Below, in pieces: positions 1 through 8,053 of a DNA stretch of 13,247 nucleotides; position 1 is the first letter of the stretch; each line of letters begins with the position of its first letter. The notes beneath the pieces were generated by a model, which did no database searches, had not been told where the DNA came from, and saw only the letters and a list, made by a program, of their open reading frames with translations. Origin of the DNA: Mycoplasma_H phocimorsus (lineage in GTDB: Bacteria > Bacillota_I > Bacilli_A > Mycoplasmatales > Metamycoplasmataceae). The position numbers were made by a program, and so were the translations under genes. Location of the stretch: NCBI RefSeq assembly GCF_030077865.1, contig NZ_JASDDP010000014.1; one strand, 5' to 3'.

Positions 1-63
1 GCCGTGTGTTTTTGTTTCATAGTAAATTTGATCACAATCGTTTTTGGATATTTTTTTAAGCAT
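1..63 (-). CDS. 5' end of an unrecognised gene, truncated by the left edge of the window
   Basis: An open frame starts with ATG at 63-61 on the minus strand and runs for 21 codons off the left edge. The start is supported by a purine-rich GGGGGAA just upstream (minus strand, about 72-66). The peptide begins MLKKISKNDCDQIYYE and is hydrophilic. It is too short for me to assign a family. The codons (TCC, AAC, TAC, CAC, GGC) are richer in G and C than those of the housekeeping genes here, which would fit a transferred gene such as a transposase; that is inference only. Upstream lies a hairpin (83-106) and a less AT-rich leader to about 180. The sequence left of the window would settle the identity. 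Confidence 0.45.
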   Translation of the reverse strand, partial: MLKKISKNDCDQIYYETKTHG

Positions 64-82
64 TATTCCCCCTAAATTAGAA

Positions 83-116
83 AACGCCCACAAGGCTATG
101 GGTGTTAAATTTTTTT
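83..116 (+). terminator. GC-rich hairpin followed by a T-tract
   Basis: AACGCCCA (83-90) pairs with TGGGTGTT (99-106) across an 8-nt loop, with one G-U wobble when read as plus-strand RNA. AAA and seven T's follow on the plus strand (107-116), which is the shape of an intrinsic terminator. Read on the minus strand the stem has an A-C mismatch and only a TTTT after it, so the plus direction looks better. No plus-strand gene to its left is visible. It may insulate the minus-strand gene starting at 63 or be part of a mobile-element end. Confidence 0.4.
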
Positions 117-180
117 GTCCCAGTTTAGGAAAACCTGGCCACATGTATCATTCCAAAGTGAATCTAATGAAAATTGAAAT

Positions 181-522
181 GACCTATTAAAAAAGAATTT
201 AAAAAAAGATATAATTTAATTAGTTAATCCAAATTATTAGAGGTTGTAAATAAAATTAATAGTATATTTTGAAAGATTTTTAATTAAAAATCATCTTAAG
301 ATCTATTTTATTAGAAAATTAAAAATAAAAACAATTCACTTTCATCTATTAAATATATTTAAAAATTTGTTTTATGTTAATCTTAAATTAATTTGGGCAT
401 TTTTTGTTATTTCTTGTTTATGATTGCAGCAATTTATTTAATCATTTTTGATTAAAATATATAATAAAAAAAATCAAACACATAAAAATTGCGCTTGAAT
501 TTTTTTATTGGGAAGCAAAAAA
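181..522. other. Gene-poor, very AT-rich spacer
   Basis: I see no credible coding sequence here on either strand. Contents of note are a TATAAT at 210-215 (plus) with no gene after it and a 7-bp inverted repeat TTAATCA/TGATTAA at 438-455 with a TTTT loop. There is also an imperfect TTGCGCTT...AAGCAA pairing at about 489-517, just after the prmC stop. None of these has a clean U-tract in the direction needed to be a confident terminator for prmC. Confidence 0.6.
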
Positions 523-1266
523 TTATTTTGTATTTTTATTTTTAAAACAAATTATTGCAAATCTTCAATGTTCATTCATATCTTTAAAAAATTCAATATC
601 AAATTCTTTATATTTTTTATTTTGAAAAATATTGTAAATGTGATCACTAATTTCTAAATAAAGTTTTCCATCTTTATTTAGAAATTTATCAAGATTTTTA
701 ATTATTTCTTCATAAAAAAAGAATCCATCATTTTCAGCAAATAAAGCTTCATATGGCTCAAAATCAAGAACACTTGAAGGCAATTGTTCTTTTTTTGAAA
801 TATAAGGAGGATTAGAAATAATATAATCAAATTTTTGTTTAATATTATCAAACATATTTGATTCTATTATTTCAACATCAAGATTATTTTCTTGTGCATT
901 TATTTTAATTTGTTCAATTGCCTCTTTAGAATTATCGGCTAAACAAACTTTAACACTTCGATTAAAATTATTTTTAAGTGAAAGACCAATGCAGCCACTA
1001 CCTGCACATAAATCCAAAATATGTGCGCTGCGTTCGTATATTTTTTCTCTTTCTCTTAAATAAAAAAGATGAACCATTTCTTCTGTTTCATAACGAGGAA
1101 TTAAAACATTTTTATCTATTTTAATTTTAGTATCAAAAAAATCAACATAACCCATAATTTTTTGAATTGGCATGCCCATTTGAATTTTATTTAATTCATC
1201 ATTAGATATAACTTCTTCAAGATTATATCTTCTTTTTTCTCTTAATAAATCTTCTTTATTAGCCAT
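523..1266 (-). CDS. prmC: Peptide chain release factor N5-glutamine methyltransferase PrmC (HemK)
   Basis: S-adenosylmethionine-dependent methyltransferase that methylates the glutamine of the GGQ motif in release factor 1. Visible motifs are an IPRYETEE stretch (residues 56-63) typical of the interdomain region, the SAM-binding DLCAGSGCIG (85-94) and the catalytic NPPY (152-155, context ISNPPYIS). A TGA at 565-567 must be read as Trp. The frame then continues with RFAII, matching the D-x-N...R-F ending of the family, and stops with TAA at 525-523, giving 247 residues. The ATG overlaps the prfA stop by one base (TAATG), so translation is probably coupled to prfA, the gene for its substrate. 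The N-terminal helical domain is short compared with E. coli, as is common in mollicutes. Identity is secure. Confidence 0.95.
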
Positions 1267-2342
1267 TATAAACCTGATTTTGATAATTTTTCTGCTTGTT
1301 CAAAAGCTATTAATGAATCAATGAGAATGTTAATTTTGCCTTCCATTACTGGTTTAAGTGATGTTGAAAAACTAATACGATGATCGGTAACACGATCTTG
1401 AGGATAATTATAAGTTCTAATTTTTTCGCTTCTATCACCATTACCAGCTAAAGCTCTAAATCCGCCTTCTTCTTCTTGTTTTTTTTGTAGTTCTAAATCA
1501 TATAATTTACTTTTTAAAACATTTAATGCCATTTCATAATTTTGGATTTGACTTCTACCATCTTGACAGGTTACAACTATCCCAGTAGGAATATGAGTTA
1601 AACGCACAGCACTATCTGTAGTATTAACTGATTGACCGCCAGCACCAGAAGAACGGAAAACATCTCTTTTGATATCATTTTTATTAATTTCAATACTAAT
1701 ATTATCATCAATTTCTGGCATAACCGTAACTGTTGCAGTTGAAGTATGAACTCTACCTTGAGTTTCAGTTACTGGAATTCTTTGTACACGATGAACTCCT
1801 GATTCAAATTTAAGTTTTGAGTAAGCATTTTCACCTTTAATTGAGAAAACTACTAATGAATAACCACCTGTAGAAGTAGGATTAGAATCAATATATTTAA
1901 CTCTCATATCATTTGCTTCAGCTCATTTTATATACATTCTGTATAAATCACCAGCAAAAATATTAGCTTCATCTCCACCGGCAGCCCCCCTAATTTCAAT
2001 GATTACATCTTTATTATCATTTTCATCTTTAGGAAGAAGAAGGATTTTTAATTCTTCTTCTAATTTTGGCATTTCTTCTTCAATATTAGTAATTTCTAAC
2101 TTAGCAATTTCTGATAACTCTTCATCTTTTTCAAGTAACATTTCTTTAGCAGATGCCAAATCCTTTTCCAGTTTTAAATAATTAGCAAATTTAAAATAAA
2201 TCTCTGATAAATTATTATATTCTTTGTTTAATTTATTATATTCTTTAATATTATTAATAATCTCAGGTTTAGTTAATTCTTTTTCTAATTCCTTATACTT
2301 ATTAAATAATCTCATTAATGAATCATACATAGCTTTTTTCAT
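1266..2342 (-). CDS. prfA: Peptide chain release factor 1 (RF1)
   Basis: Class I release factor that recognises UAA and UAG in the ribosomal A site and triggers peptidyl-tRNA hydrolysis. The frame is 358 codons with one internal TGA (1925-1923) read as Trp, in the context MYIKWAEAND. Domain order is family-like: an N-terminal coiled-coil-rich domain (about 1-115), then GAAGGDEA, the codon-recognition tripeptide PVT (190-192, in HRVQRIPVTETQGRVHTS) and the catalytic GGQ (235-237, in SSGAGGQSVN). PVT rather than SPF makes this RF1 and not RF2, as expected where UGA is a sense codon. Two starts are possible: ATG 2342, or ATG 2330 (MYDSL), which resembles the usual RF1 N-terminus. Neither has a Shine-Dalgarno. 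The terminator of glyA and a TATAAT lie just upstream, so prfA-prmC looks like its own transcription unit. Confidence 0.96.
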
Positions 2343-2349
2343 AATTTTT

Positions 2350-2355
2350 ATTATA
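2350..2355 (-). promoter_or_regulatory. -10 element (TATAAT) of prfA, predicting a leaderless mRNA
   Basis: A perfect TATAAT on the minus strand ends 7 nt before the ATG at 2342. A start site 6-8 nt after a -10 box would fall on or next to the A of that ATG, leaving no room for a ribosome-binding site, and none is visible. It lies downstream of the glyA terminator, as expected for a fresh promoter. I see no convincing -35 hexamer. Confidence 0.55.
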
Positions 2356-2374
2356 TATTAAATGGTATTTTTTA

Positions 2375-2403
2375 CAAAAAAAACTTGCCTATCAAAGCAA
2401 GTG
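2375..2403 (-). terminator. Intrinsic terminator of glyA
   Basis: Read on the minus strand, ACTTGC (2402-2397) pairs with GCAAGT (2388-2383) across an 8-nt loop, followed by a run of eight T's (2382-2375). It begins 16 nt after the glyA stop. An outer pair, TTTTTTACAAA (2369-2379) and TTTGTAAAAAA (2407-2417), could extend the stem. Confidence 0.8.
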
Positions 2404-2418
2404 CAATTTGTAAAAAAA

Positions 2419-3672
2419 TTAATAATATGACTTTTTAATTGGAAATTTTTTTGTTAATTTTTTAATAGCTTTTAAACTTTTGATTTTATTTTCTTCAGAA
2501 GGATCTTTTAAATATGAATCCATAATATTTGCTAAATAAATAAACTCTTTTTGTCCAAAACCTCTTGAAGTCATAGCGGCTGTTCCTAGTCTAATTCCAG
2601 ATGAAATAAAAGGACTTTGTGTGTCAAAAGGAATAGTATTTTTATTAGTCGTAATATTAATTTGACTTAATAATTCCTCACATTCTTTACCATTTTTATT
2701 ATATGTTTCTAATACATTTAATATAAATAAGTGATTATCAGTTCCATTTGAAACAACTTTAGCACCTAATAATTTGAAAGTTTCGCTAAAAGCTTTTGCA
2801 TTGTCAACTATATTTTGAGCATATTCTTCAAAAAAAGGTTGAAGCGCTTCTTCAAAAGCTACAGCTTTTCCAGCAATAGCATGGAATAAAGGTCCTCCTT
2901 GATAACCAGGAAATACTCATCTGTTAATTTTAGCTGCAAGAGTTTCATCATTTGTCATAATAATAGCGCCTCTTCCACCTCTAAGTGTTTTATGAGTTGT
3001 TGAAGTAATTAAATGAGCATATTCAACTGGTGAAGGATGAACTTTTCCAGCAATTAATCCAGCTATATGGGCAATATCAGCCATTAACTTTGCCCCCACT
3101 TCATCAGCTATTTCTCTAAATTTTTTAAAATCAATTGTACGAGAATAAGCAGAATAACCACAAATAATAACATCAGGCTTAACTTCTTTTGCTATTTCTA
3201 AAACTTTATCGTAGTCAATAACTCCTTCTTCATTAACATCATAAGTAAATGAATCATAAAAAATCCCACTAAATGAAATTTTATAACCATGTGTTAAGTG
3301 TCCGCCAGATTGCAAAGACATTCCTAATAGTCTACCTCTTCTATCATTAGGCATTAAGGCAGCTAATGCAGCAGCATTGGCTACTGAGCCTGAATAAGGT
3401 TGAACATTAGCATATTTAACGTTAAAAATTGCTTTTAAACGATCGATAGCCACTTGTTCAACGACATCCACATTTTCACAACCACCATAATATCTTTTAC
3501 CTGGATAACCTTCACCATACTTATTAGTTAAAACTGATCCTTGTGCTTTTAAAACTTGTTGGCTAACATAGTTTTCGCTAGCAATAAGTTCAATATGCTC
3601 TTTTTGTCTTTTAAATTCTTTATTAATTGCATTTTGAACAACTTTATCTTTTAAAAATATTTTTTTATACAT
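2419..3672 (-). CDS. glyA: Serine hydroxymethyltransferase
   Basis: PLP enzyme that interconverts serine plus tetrahydrofolate with glycine plus 5,10-methylene-tetrahydrofolate, supplying one-carbon units. The first 251 codons end at a TGA (2919-2917) that must be Trp. The frame continues with VFPGYQGGPLFHAIAGKAVA, a highly conserved SHMT segment, and stops with TAA at 2421-2419, giving 417 residues, the normal length. Landmarks are ELIASENYVS (28-37), NKYGEGYPGKRYYGG (50-64), the substrate/cofactor region SGGHLTHGY (122-130), DIAHIAGLI (199-207) and the Schiff-base lysine K228 in TSTTHKTLRGGRG. The start ATG is preceded by AAAGGA with 5-nt spacing. The gene is divergent from rnhB and has its own terminator before prfA, so it is probably transcribed alone. 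Confidence 0.96.
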
Positions 3673-3677
3673 ATCTA

Positions 3678-3683
3678 TCCTTT
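3678..3683 (-). promoter_or_regulatory. Shine-Dalgarno of glyA (AAAGGA)
   Basis: AAAGGA on the minus strand lies 5 nt before the glyA ATG at 3672. It fixes the start and contrasts with the absence of such a site before prfA and rnhB. Confidence 0.65.
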
Positions 3684-3804
3684 ACTAAAGATTTAATAAC
3701 TTAATTTTAATTAATAAAAATAAAAATGCTTCTTTTTATATTAAATTTTATTTGTTTTAATTTTTAAATAAAGCAAGTTAAGCAAAAAATCTTTAATTAA
3801 TACA
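3684..3804. promoter_or_regulatory. Divergent intergenic promoter region between glyA and rnhB
   Basis: Both genes must be transcribed outward from this very AT-rich interval. For glyA the best -10 candidate I see is TATAAA on the minus strand at 3740-3735, which would leave a leader of roughly 55 nt containing the AAAGGA. That is a weak call in sequence this rich in A and T. No clear operator palindrome is visible. Confidence 0.35.
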
Positions 3805-3810
3805 TATAAT
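3805..3810 (+). promoter_or_regulatory. -10 element (TATAAT) of rnhB, predicting a leaderless mRNA
   Basis: TATAAT ends 7 nt before the rnhB ATG at 3818, the same geometry as at prfA. There is no purine-rich ribosome-binding site between them. The -35 position does not show a recognisable hexamer. Confidence 0.55.
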
Positions 3811-3817
3811 TTAAAAT

Positions 3818-4405
3818 ATGCATAATTTTGAAAAAGAACTAAAACAAAAATTTATAGTTGGTTGTGATGAAGTTGGACGAGGTTGTTGTGCAGGGCCATT
3901 AGTAGCCAGTTGTGTAATGTTACCTTATGATTTTAAAAATGAATTAATTAATGATTCTAAGAAATTATCTGAATCTAATCGAAAAAAATTAGAAGAAATT
4001 ATTAAAAAAAATGCAATTGAATTTTATATTGAATTTATAGAACCACAAATAGTTGATAAATTAAATCCTAAAGCCAGCAGTAAACTAGCTATGAAAAGAT
4101 GCGTTGAAAAATTTCGCAACAATATTGAATTAGTAATAACTGATTTTGAAAAAATTGATATTAATTTAAAACAAATTAATTTAATTAAAGGTGATGAAAA
4201 AAGTTTAAATGTTGCTGCTGCTTCAATTCTTGCTAAAGTTGCAAGAGATGAATACATGAAAGAAATAGCTTTAACTTATCCTGAATATCATTTTGAATTG
4301 CATAAAGGCTATAATACCAAATTACATCAAATTGCTCTTGAAAAGTTTGGTGTAACACCAATTCATCGGCTTTCTTATAAAAATATTAAAAAGATATTAA
4401 ATTAA
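3818..4405 (+). CDS. rnhB: Ribonuclease HII
   Basis: Endonuclease that cuts the RNA strand of RNA-DNA hybrids and incises at single ribonucleotides embedded in DNA. It is 195 residues, the usual RNase HII size. The family signature GCDEVGRGCCAGPLVA lies at residues 15-30. The expected four metal-binding acids are D17, E18, D109 (in VITDFE) and D126 (in IKGDEKS), matching the spacing in E. coli RNase HII as I recall it. The conserved NVAAASILAKVARDEY follows at 131-146. The HKGYNTKLH segment (162-170) and the final HRLSYKN are also typical. No TGA codons occur. It is monocistronic as far as can be seen, divergent from glyA, with lysS about 100 nt downstream behind its own Shine-Dalgarno. Confidence 0.95.
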   Translation: MHNFEKELKQKFIVGCDEVGRGCCAGPLVASCVMLPYDFKNELINDSKKLSESNRKKLEEIIKKNAIEFYIEFIEPQIVDKLNPKASSKLAMKRCVEKFRNNIELVITDFEKIDINLKQINLIKGDEKSLNVAAASILAKVARDEYMKEIALTYPEYHFELHKGYNTKLHQIALEKFGVTPIHRLSYKNIKKILN

Positions 4406-4432
4406 AATTTTTATTAAAATATATTGTTGCTT

Positions 4433-4463
4433 TTAGTTAATATTTTTTGTTTAAATTAACTAA
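4433..4463. repeat. 9-bp perfect inverted repeat between rnhB and lysS
   Basis: TTAGTTAAT (4433-4441) and ATTAACTAA (4455-4463) are exact reverse complements around a 13-nt T-rich loop. It starts 28 nt after the rnhB stop. The T-tract sits in the loop, not after the stem, so it is not a standard terminator. It could be a weak terminator, an operator or a leader structure for lysS. Confidence 0.45.
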
Positions 4464-4494
4464 TTGTAATAAAATTAAATATATATTTACTTTT

Positions 4495-4500
4495 AAGGAG
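4495..4500 (+). promoter_or_regulatory. Shine-Dalgarno of lysS (AAGGAG)
   Basis: AAGGAG lies 5 nt before the ATG at 4506 and is among the best ribosome-binding sites in the window. It supports that start. Confidence 0.8.
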
Positions 4501-4505
4501 AAAAT

Positions 4506-5987
4506 ATGCAAAGCGAAAAACTGAACGATCAGGAAATAGTTAGAAGAGAAAAATTAGAGTTTTTCAAAAAAAATGGTATTGAATCATTTCCTAAAAGTTA
4601 CACATTTTCTGATACTTTTTCTTATAAAAAATTACATAAAGAATTTGATTCTTATTCTAAAGAACAACTTCATGATATGAAAATATCAAAAGCTATTGTA
4701 GGTAGAATTATGACTAAAAGAAGTTCATTTTTATTATTAAAAAATGAAAACGAATTGATGCAAGTTTATTACCCAAAAAAAGAAATGGATCAATTTAATT
4801 TATTGTTTGACAAATTAGATATTGGTGATATTTTATATGTTAAAGGCTCTTTAATGAAAACTAATACAAATGAATTAACTTTAAGAGCCAATTTTATTAA
4901 ATTAGTTACAAAATCATTAAAACCTTTACCAGATAAATTTCATGGATTAGTTGATATTGAAGAAAAACTTCGTAAACGTTATTTGGATTTAATTGTTAAT
5001 GAAGATTCTTATATTAGATTTAAAACAAGAAGCAAAGTTATAAGTGCTATTAGAAATTATTTTGAATCATTAGATTATCTTGATGTCGAAACTCCAATAT
5101 TACATTCATATTTATCAGGAGCTAGCGCTAAACCATTTACAACTCATCACAATGCTCTTGATCAAGATTTTTATTTAAGAATAGCGACAGAAATCCCACT
5201 AAAAAAATTATTAGTAGGTGGGTTTAATCGTGTTTATGAAATAGGAAAAATCTTTAGAAATGAAGGAATTGATACCACTCATAATCCTGAATTTACTTCT
5301 ATAGAATTTTATGAAGCTTATTCAAATTTTGAAGGAATGATGGAACATACTGAAAAACTTATTAGAGAAATTTGTCAAAAACTTAATATTACTCATCTTC
5401 AATTAGGCGAAACATCGTTTGACATTAATAAACCATTTAAAAAAATTAATATGACTGATGCAGTATCAAATGCTACAAATGTAGATTTTAAAAATATTAG
5501 TTTAGAACAAGCTAAAGAAATCGCAAAAAAATATCATATTGAAGTTAAATCTTATTATAAAATAGGTCATATTATTAATGATTTATTTGAATTATTAATT
5601 GAAGAAAGTTTAATAGAACCTACTTTTGTAACTCATCATCCTATTGAAGTTTCACCACTTTCAGCAAAAACAAGCGATCCAAGATTTACTGAAAGAGCAG
5701 AACTTTTTATAAATAAAAAAGAATATGCAAATATGTATACAGAACTTAATGATCCTATTGATCAATTAGAAAGATTTAAAGCACAAATTCATGAAAAAGA
5801 AGCTGGTAATGATGAAGCAAATGATATTGATTGAGATTTTATAACTGCTCTTGAGTATGGTATGCCACCTGCAGGAGGATGTGGAATTGGTATTGATAGA
5901 TTAATTATGCTACTAACAAATCAAGAAAGTATTAGAGAAGTATTATTATTCCCAACATTGAAGGAACAAAATAAAATTAATAAATAG
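4506..5987 (+). CDS. lysS: Lysyl-tRNA synthetase, class II
   Basis: Charges tRNA-Lys with lysine in the cytosol. Reading the TGA at 5832-5834 as Trp joins two frames into 493 residues ending in TAG, the normal LysRS size. The N-terminal region (to about 140) is the OB-fold anticodon-binding domain. The class II catalytic core follows: motif 1 around NYFESLDYLDVETPIL, then GASAKPFTTHHNALDQDFYLRIATEIPLKK split over the lysine-binding region. Motif 2 is FRNEGIDTTHNPEFTSIEFY and motif 3 is GIGIDRLIMLL near the C-terminus. The segment EVSPLSAKTSDPRFTERAEL is specific to LysRS. Translation of the next gene starts 3 nt after the stop, so the two are co-transcribed. Confidence 0.96.
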
Positions 5988-5990
5988 TTT

Positions 5991-6632
5991 ATGTCAAAAT
6001 TTATAAATAAATCAAATGAGCAATTTTGAAATGAGTTATTTGCTTTAGAAAAAAGTGGAAACTTGTCTATTTTACTTAAAGAGATTAATAAATATTATGA
6101 AGAATATTTTTTATTTAAAGATATTCAAAATGAACTAACAAAATATAAAGAATATGTCTTAAACTTGCCTTTAAAAATTAAACAACAAAACATTTTGAAG
6201 ATTTTAAATGATATAAAAAATTTAACATTTTTAGGATTAATTAATTGAAAAGATTCTGAAGAAGATGTTAAGGTTATGTATATTGATTTAATTACTAGTA
6301 TGATTAGAAATCCACAAGTAAATTCAACAAAAAGATACGTTTTATTTAAATCATTAGAATTAAATAATGTTGATATTAAAATTGAAACTGAAGGCTTTAT
6401 TCTTAAAACTTTTGAAACAGATTTTTTAAATTCGCCTTCTTTCCTTAAAAAATCAAAAAAAATTGAAGATGCACTTTCTAAGTATATTTCAGTTAATGAT
6501 ATAGCACAACAATTGCTTCTTCAAGAGCATTTAAATAATTTTCCAAATTCAGAAAAAATTAATGAAAAATCAATAAAAACTATTATAAACAAAGCTTGTA
6601 AGCTTTTAAATATCAAAGATATTAATATATAA
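5991..6632 (+). CDS. Uncharacterised helical protein, possible MG237/MPN330 (DUF3196) family
   Basis: A 213-residue frame with two TGA codons read as Trp (residues 13 and 86). Fused this way it is one gene; under the standard code it would appear as two fragments. It starts 3 nt after lysS without a Shine-Dalgarno and probably uses coupled translation. The protein is rich in Lys, Asn, Glu, Ile and Leu with few glycines, suggesting an all-alpha soluble protein. I see no signal peptide, membrane segment or catalytic motif. It lies directly upstream of tig. In M. genitalium and M. pneumoniae, as I recall, the conserved unknown MG237/MPN330 also sits next to tig, so this may be its ortholog. That rests on position and general character, not on an alignment. 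Confidence 0.7.
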
Positions 6633-6648
6633 AAATAAAGGTTACATA

Positions 6649-6654
6649 TATAAT
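6649..6654 (+). promoter_or_regulatory. -10 element (TATAAT) upstream of tig
   Basis: TATAAT 37 nt before the tig start would give a leader of about 30 nt containing the AGAAAGAGAG purine tract. This is a normal, leader-bearing arrangement, unlike prfA and rnhB. No strong -35 is visible, and read-through from lysS is also possible because no terminator separates them. Confidence 0.45.
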
Positions 6655-6691
6655 ATAGTAATATTTATTTTATATGAAGAAAGAGAGAAAT

Positions 6692-8017
6692 ATGACAAAA
6701 ATAAATCATTTAGAAAGTAGTGCACAAATAGAAGTTATTGTAAGTGTTGATTCTAAACTTTGAACAGTAGCTCGTGAAAATGCTGTTAAATTTTTACAAT
6801 CTCAACAAAAGGTTAAAGGTTTTAGACCAGGACATGTTCCAGCAAATTTACTTAGACCACTTTCAGAATTTGAAATTAATAATAGAGCAATTTCTAAATT
6901 ATTTCCAAAAATTCAAGATGAAGCATATGATGCTGTTAAAGATAATACAAAAATTATTGGTAGACCAATACTTAATGTGGTTAAAATGGATGCTAATGAA
7001 CTTGAAGTTTCATTTAAATATCCAACGCTTCCAACAAGATTTGATCTAGATTTTTCTAATTTAAATTTAAAACTTGAATCTAAAGAAATTACAAGTATAG
7101 ATGTAGAAAAAGCCATTAAATCTTCACTTGCCAATAAATATGCACTTTGAACTTCTTCAGAAGATGGCGTAAAAGAAGATAGCAAAATTAATATTAGTTT
7201 TAGTGGCAAAATTGGAGGTAAAGAGTTTGAGGGTGGTGATGCTGACAATCTTGATATTATTATGGGAGAAAACAGTTTTTTACCAGAATTTGAACAACAA
7301 TTAATTGGTCTTAAAAAAGGCGAACCAACTGAAATTAAAGTTATATTACCTAAAAATTATGGAAATGAAGAAATTGAAGGAAAAGAAGCTATTTTTACTG
7401 TAACAATTAATTCAATTGAAAATAGATCTTTCCCAGAAATTAATGATGAATTTGTTAAAAATTTAAAAAACACTAATTATACAAACTATGAAGAAATGTT
7501 TCAATTCTTTAAAGAAAATGAAATTAAGCATGCTATAGTATTTGCTAAAGATAAAATTGTTAATGATGCAATTAATAAATTAATTGAAACTAATAAAATT
7601 CCTACTGCTGAAATTATGATTAATGAAGAATTAAAGGCTGTAGAAAACAGATTTAATGAAAAAATCAAAAATTTAGGATTTACAAAAGAAGATTATTTCC
7701 AATATACAGATTACACACCTGAAAAATTACAAGAAGAATTAAAATTTGAAGCTGCTAAAAATGTTCAAAGAAAACTTGTTAATATGTGAATTATTGAACA
7801 ATTAGGATTAACTGTAGATAAAGAAGAAATTAATAATTTTTATGAACAAAGAGCTAAAGAATTTAATGTTAGTGTTGATAAAGTTAAAAAATTACAACCA
7901 GAGTATGCTGTTTTTGAAATGTTATTAAATGATAAATTCTTTGATGAATTTATAAAAGTTCTAGATGCAGAAGGTCATGCTTTACTTGTTGAAGGGAAAT
8001 TAGTATATTTCAAATAA
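6692..8017 (+). CDS. tig: Trigger factor (ribosome-associated chaperone, peptidyl-prolyl isomerase)
   Basis: Binds the ribosome at the exit tunnel and shields nascent chains. Three TGA-Trp codons fuse the frame to 441 residues. The N-terminal ribosome-binding domain carries the signature loop GFRPGHVP (43-50). An FKBP-type isomerase domain follows (about 160-245, with VSFSGKIGG-like strands, FEGGDADN, GENSFLPEFEQQLIGLKKGE and EAIFTVTINSI). The rest is the helical C-terminal cradle. The chosen ATG at 6692 follows an AGAAAGAGAG tract; an in-frame ATG at 6674 would add six residues (MKKERN) but lacks a better site. The stop codon TAA is embedded in a terminator hairpin. In mycoplasmas tig is a main chaperone for new proteins. 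Confidence 0.95.
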
Positions 8018-8037
8018 TGCCTAAATAGGCATTTTTT
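8016..8037 (+). terminator. Intrinsic terminator of tig
   Basis: AATGCCTA (8016-8023) and TAGGCATT (8026-8033) are perfect reverse complements, followed by a T-tract to 8037. The stem begins within the tig stop codon. It sits only 16 nt before the next gene start, so some read-through may feed mnmE. Confidence 0.85.
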
Positions 8038-8053
8038 GATATTTTTATAAATT

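Noticed and set aside
391..455. Short hydrophobic plus-strand peptide (about 20 residues, TTG start) in the AT-rich spacer
   Set aside because: No ribosome-binding site, no ATG for the full stretch, and such T-rich runs arise by chance here.
1999..2181. 60-residue plus-strand frame rich in Ser/Phe
   Set aside because: It is the antisense shadow of the Glu/Lys-rich coiled-coil region of prfA.
565..2342. Apparent frameshifts or pseudogenes (prfA and prmC split at TGA)
   Set aside because: The breaks are TGA codons in frame, and each continuation matches the family, so they are Trp codons and not damage. The same holds for glyA, lysS, tig, mnmE, tatD, pepC and the DUF3800 gene.
4024..4257. 77-residue minus-strand frame
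   Set aside because: It lies wholly inside rnhB, whose catalytic motifs are certain; no start signal on the minus strand.
6774..7248. Plus-strand 91-residue and minus-strand 111-residue frames
   Set aside because: Both overlap the tig frame, which carries the family motifs once TGA is read as Trp.
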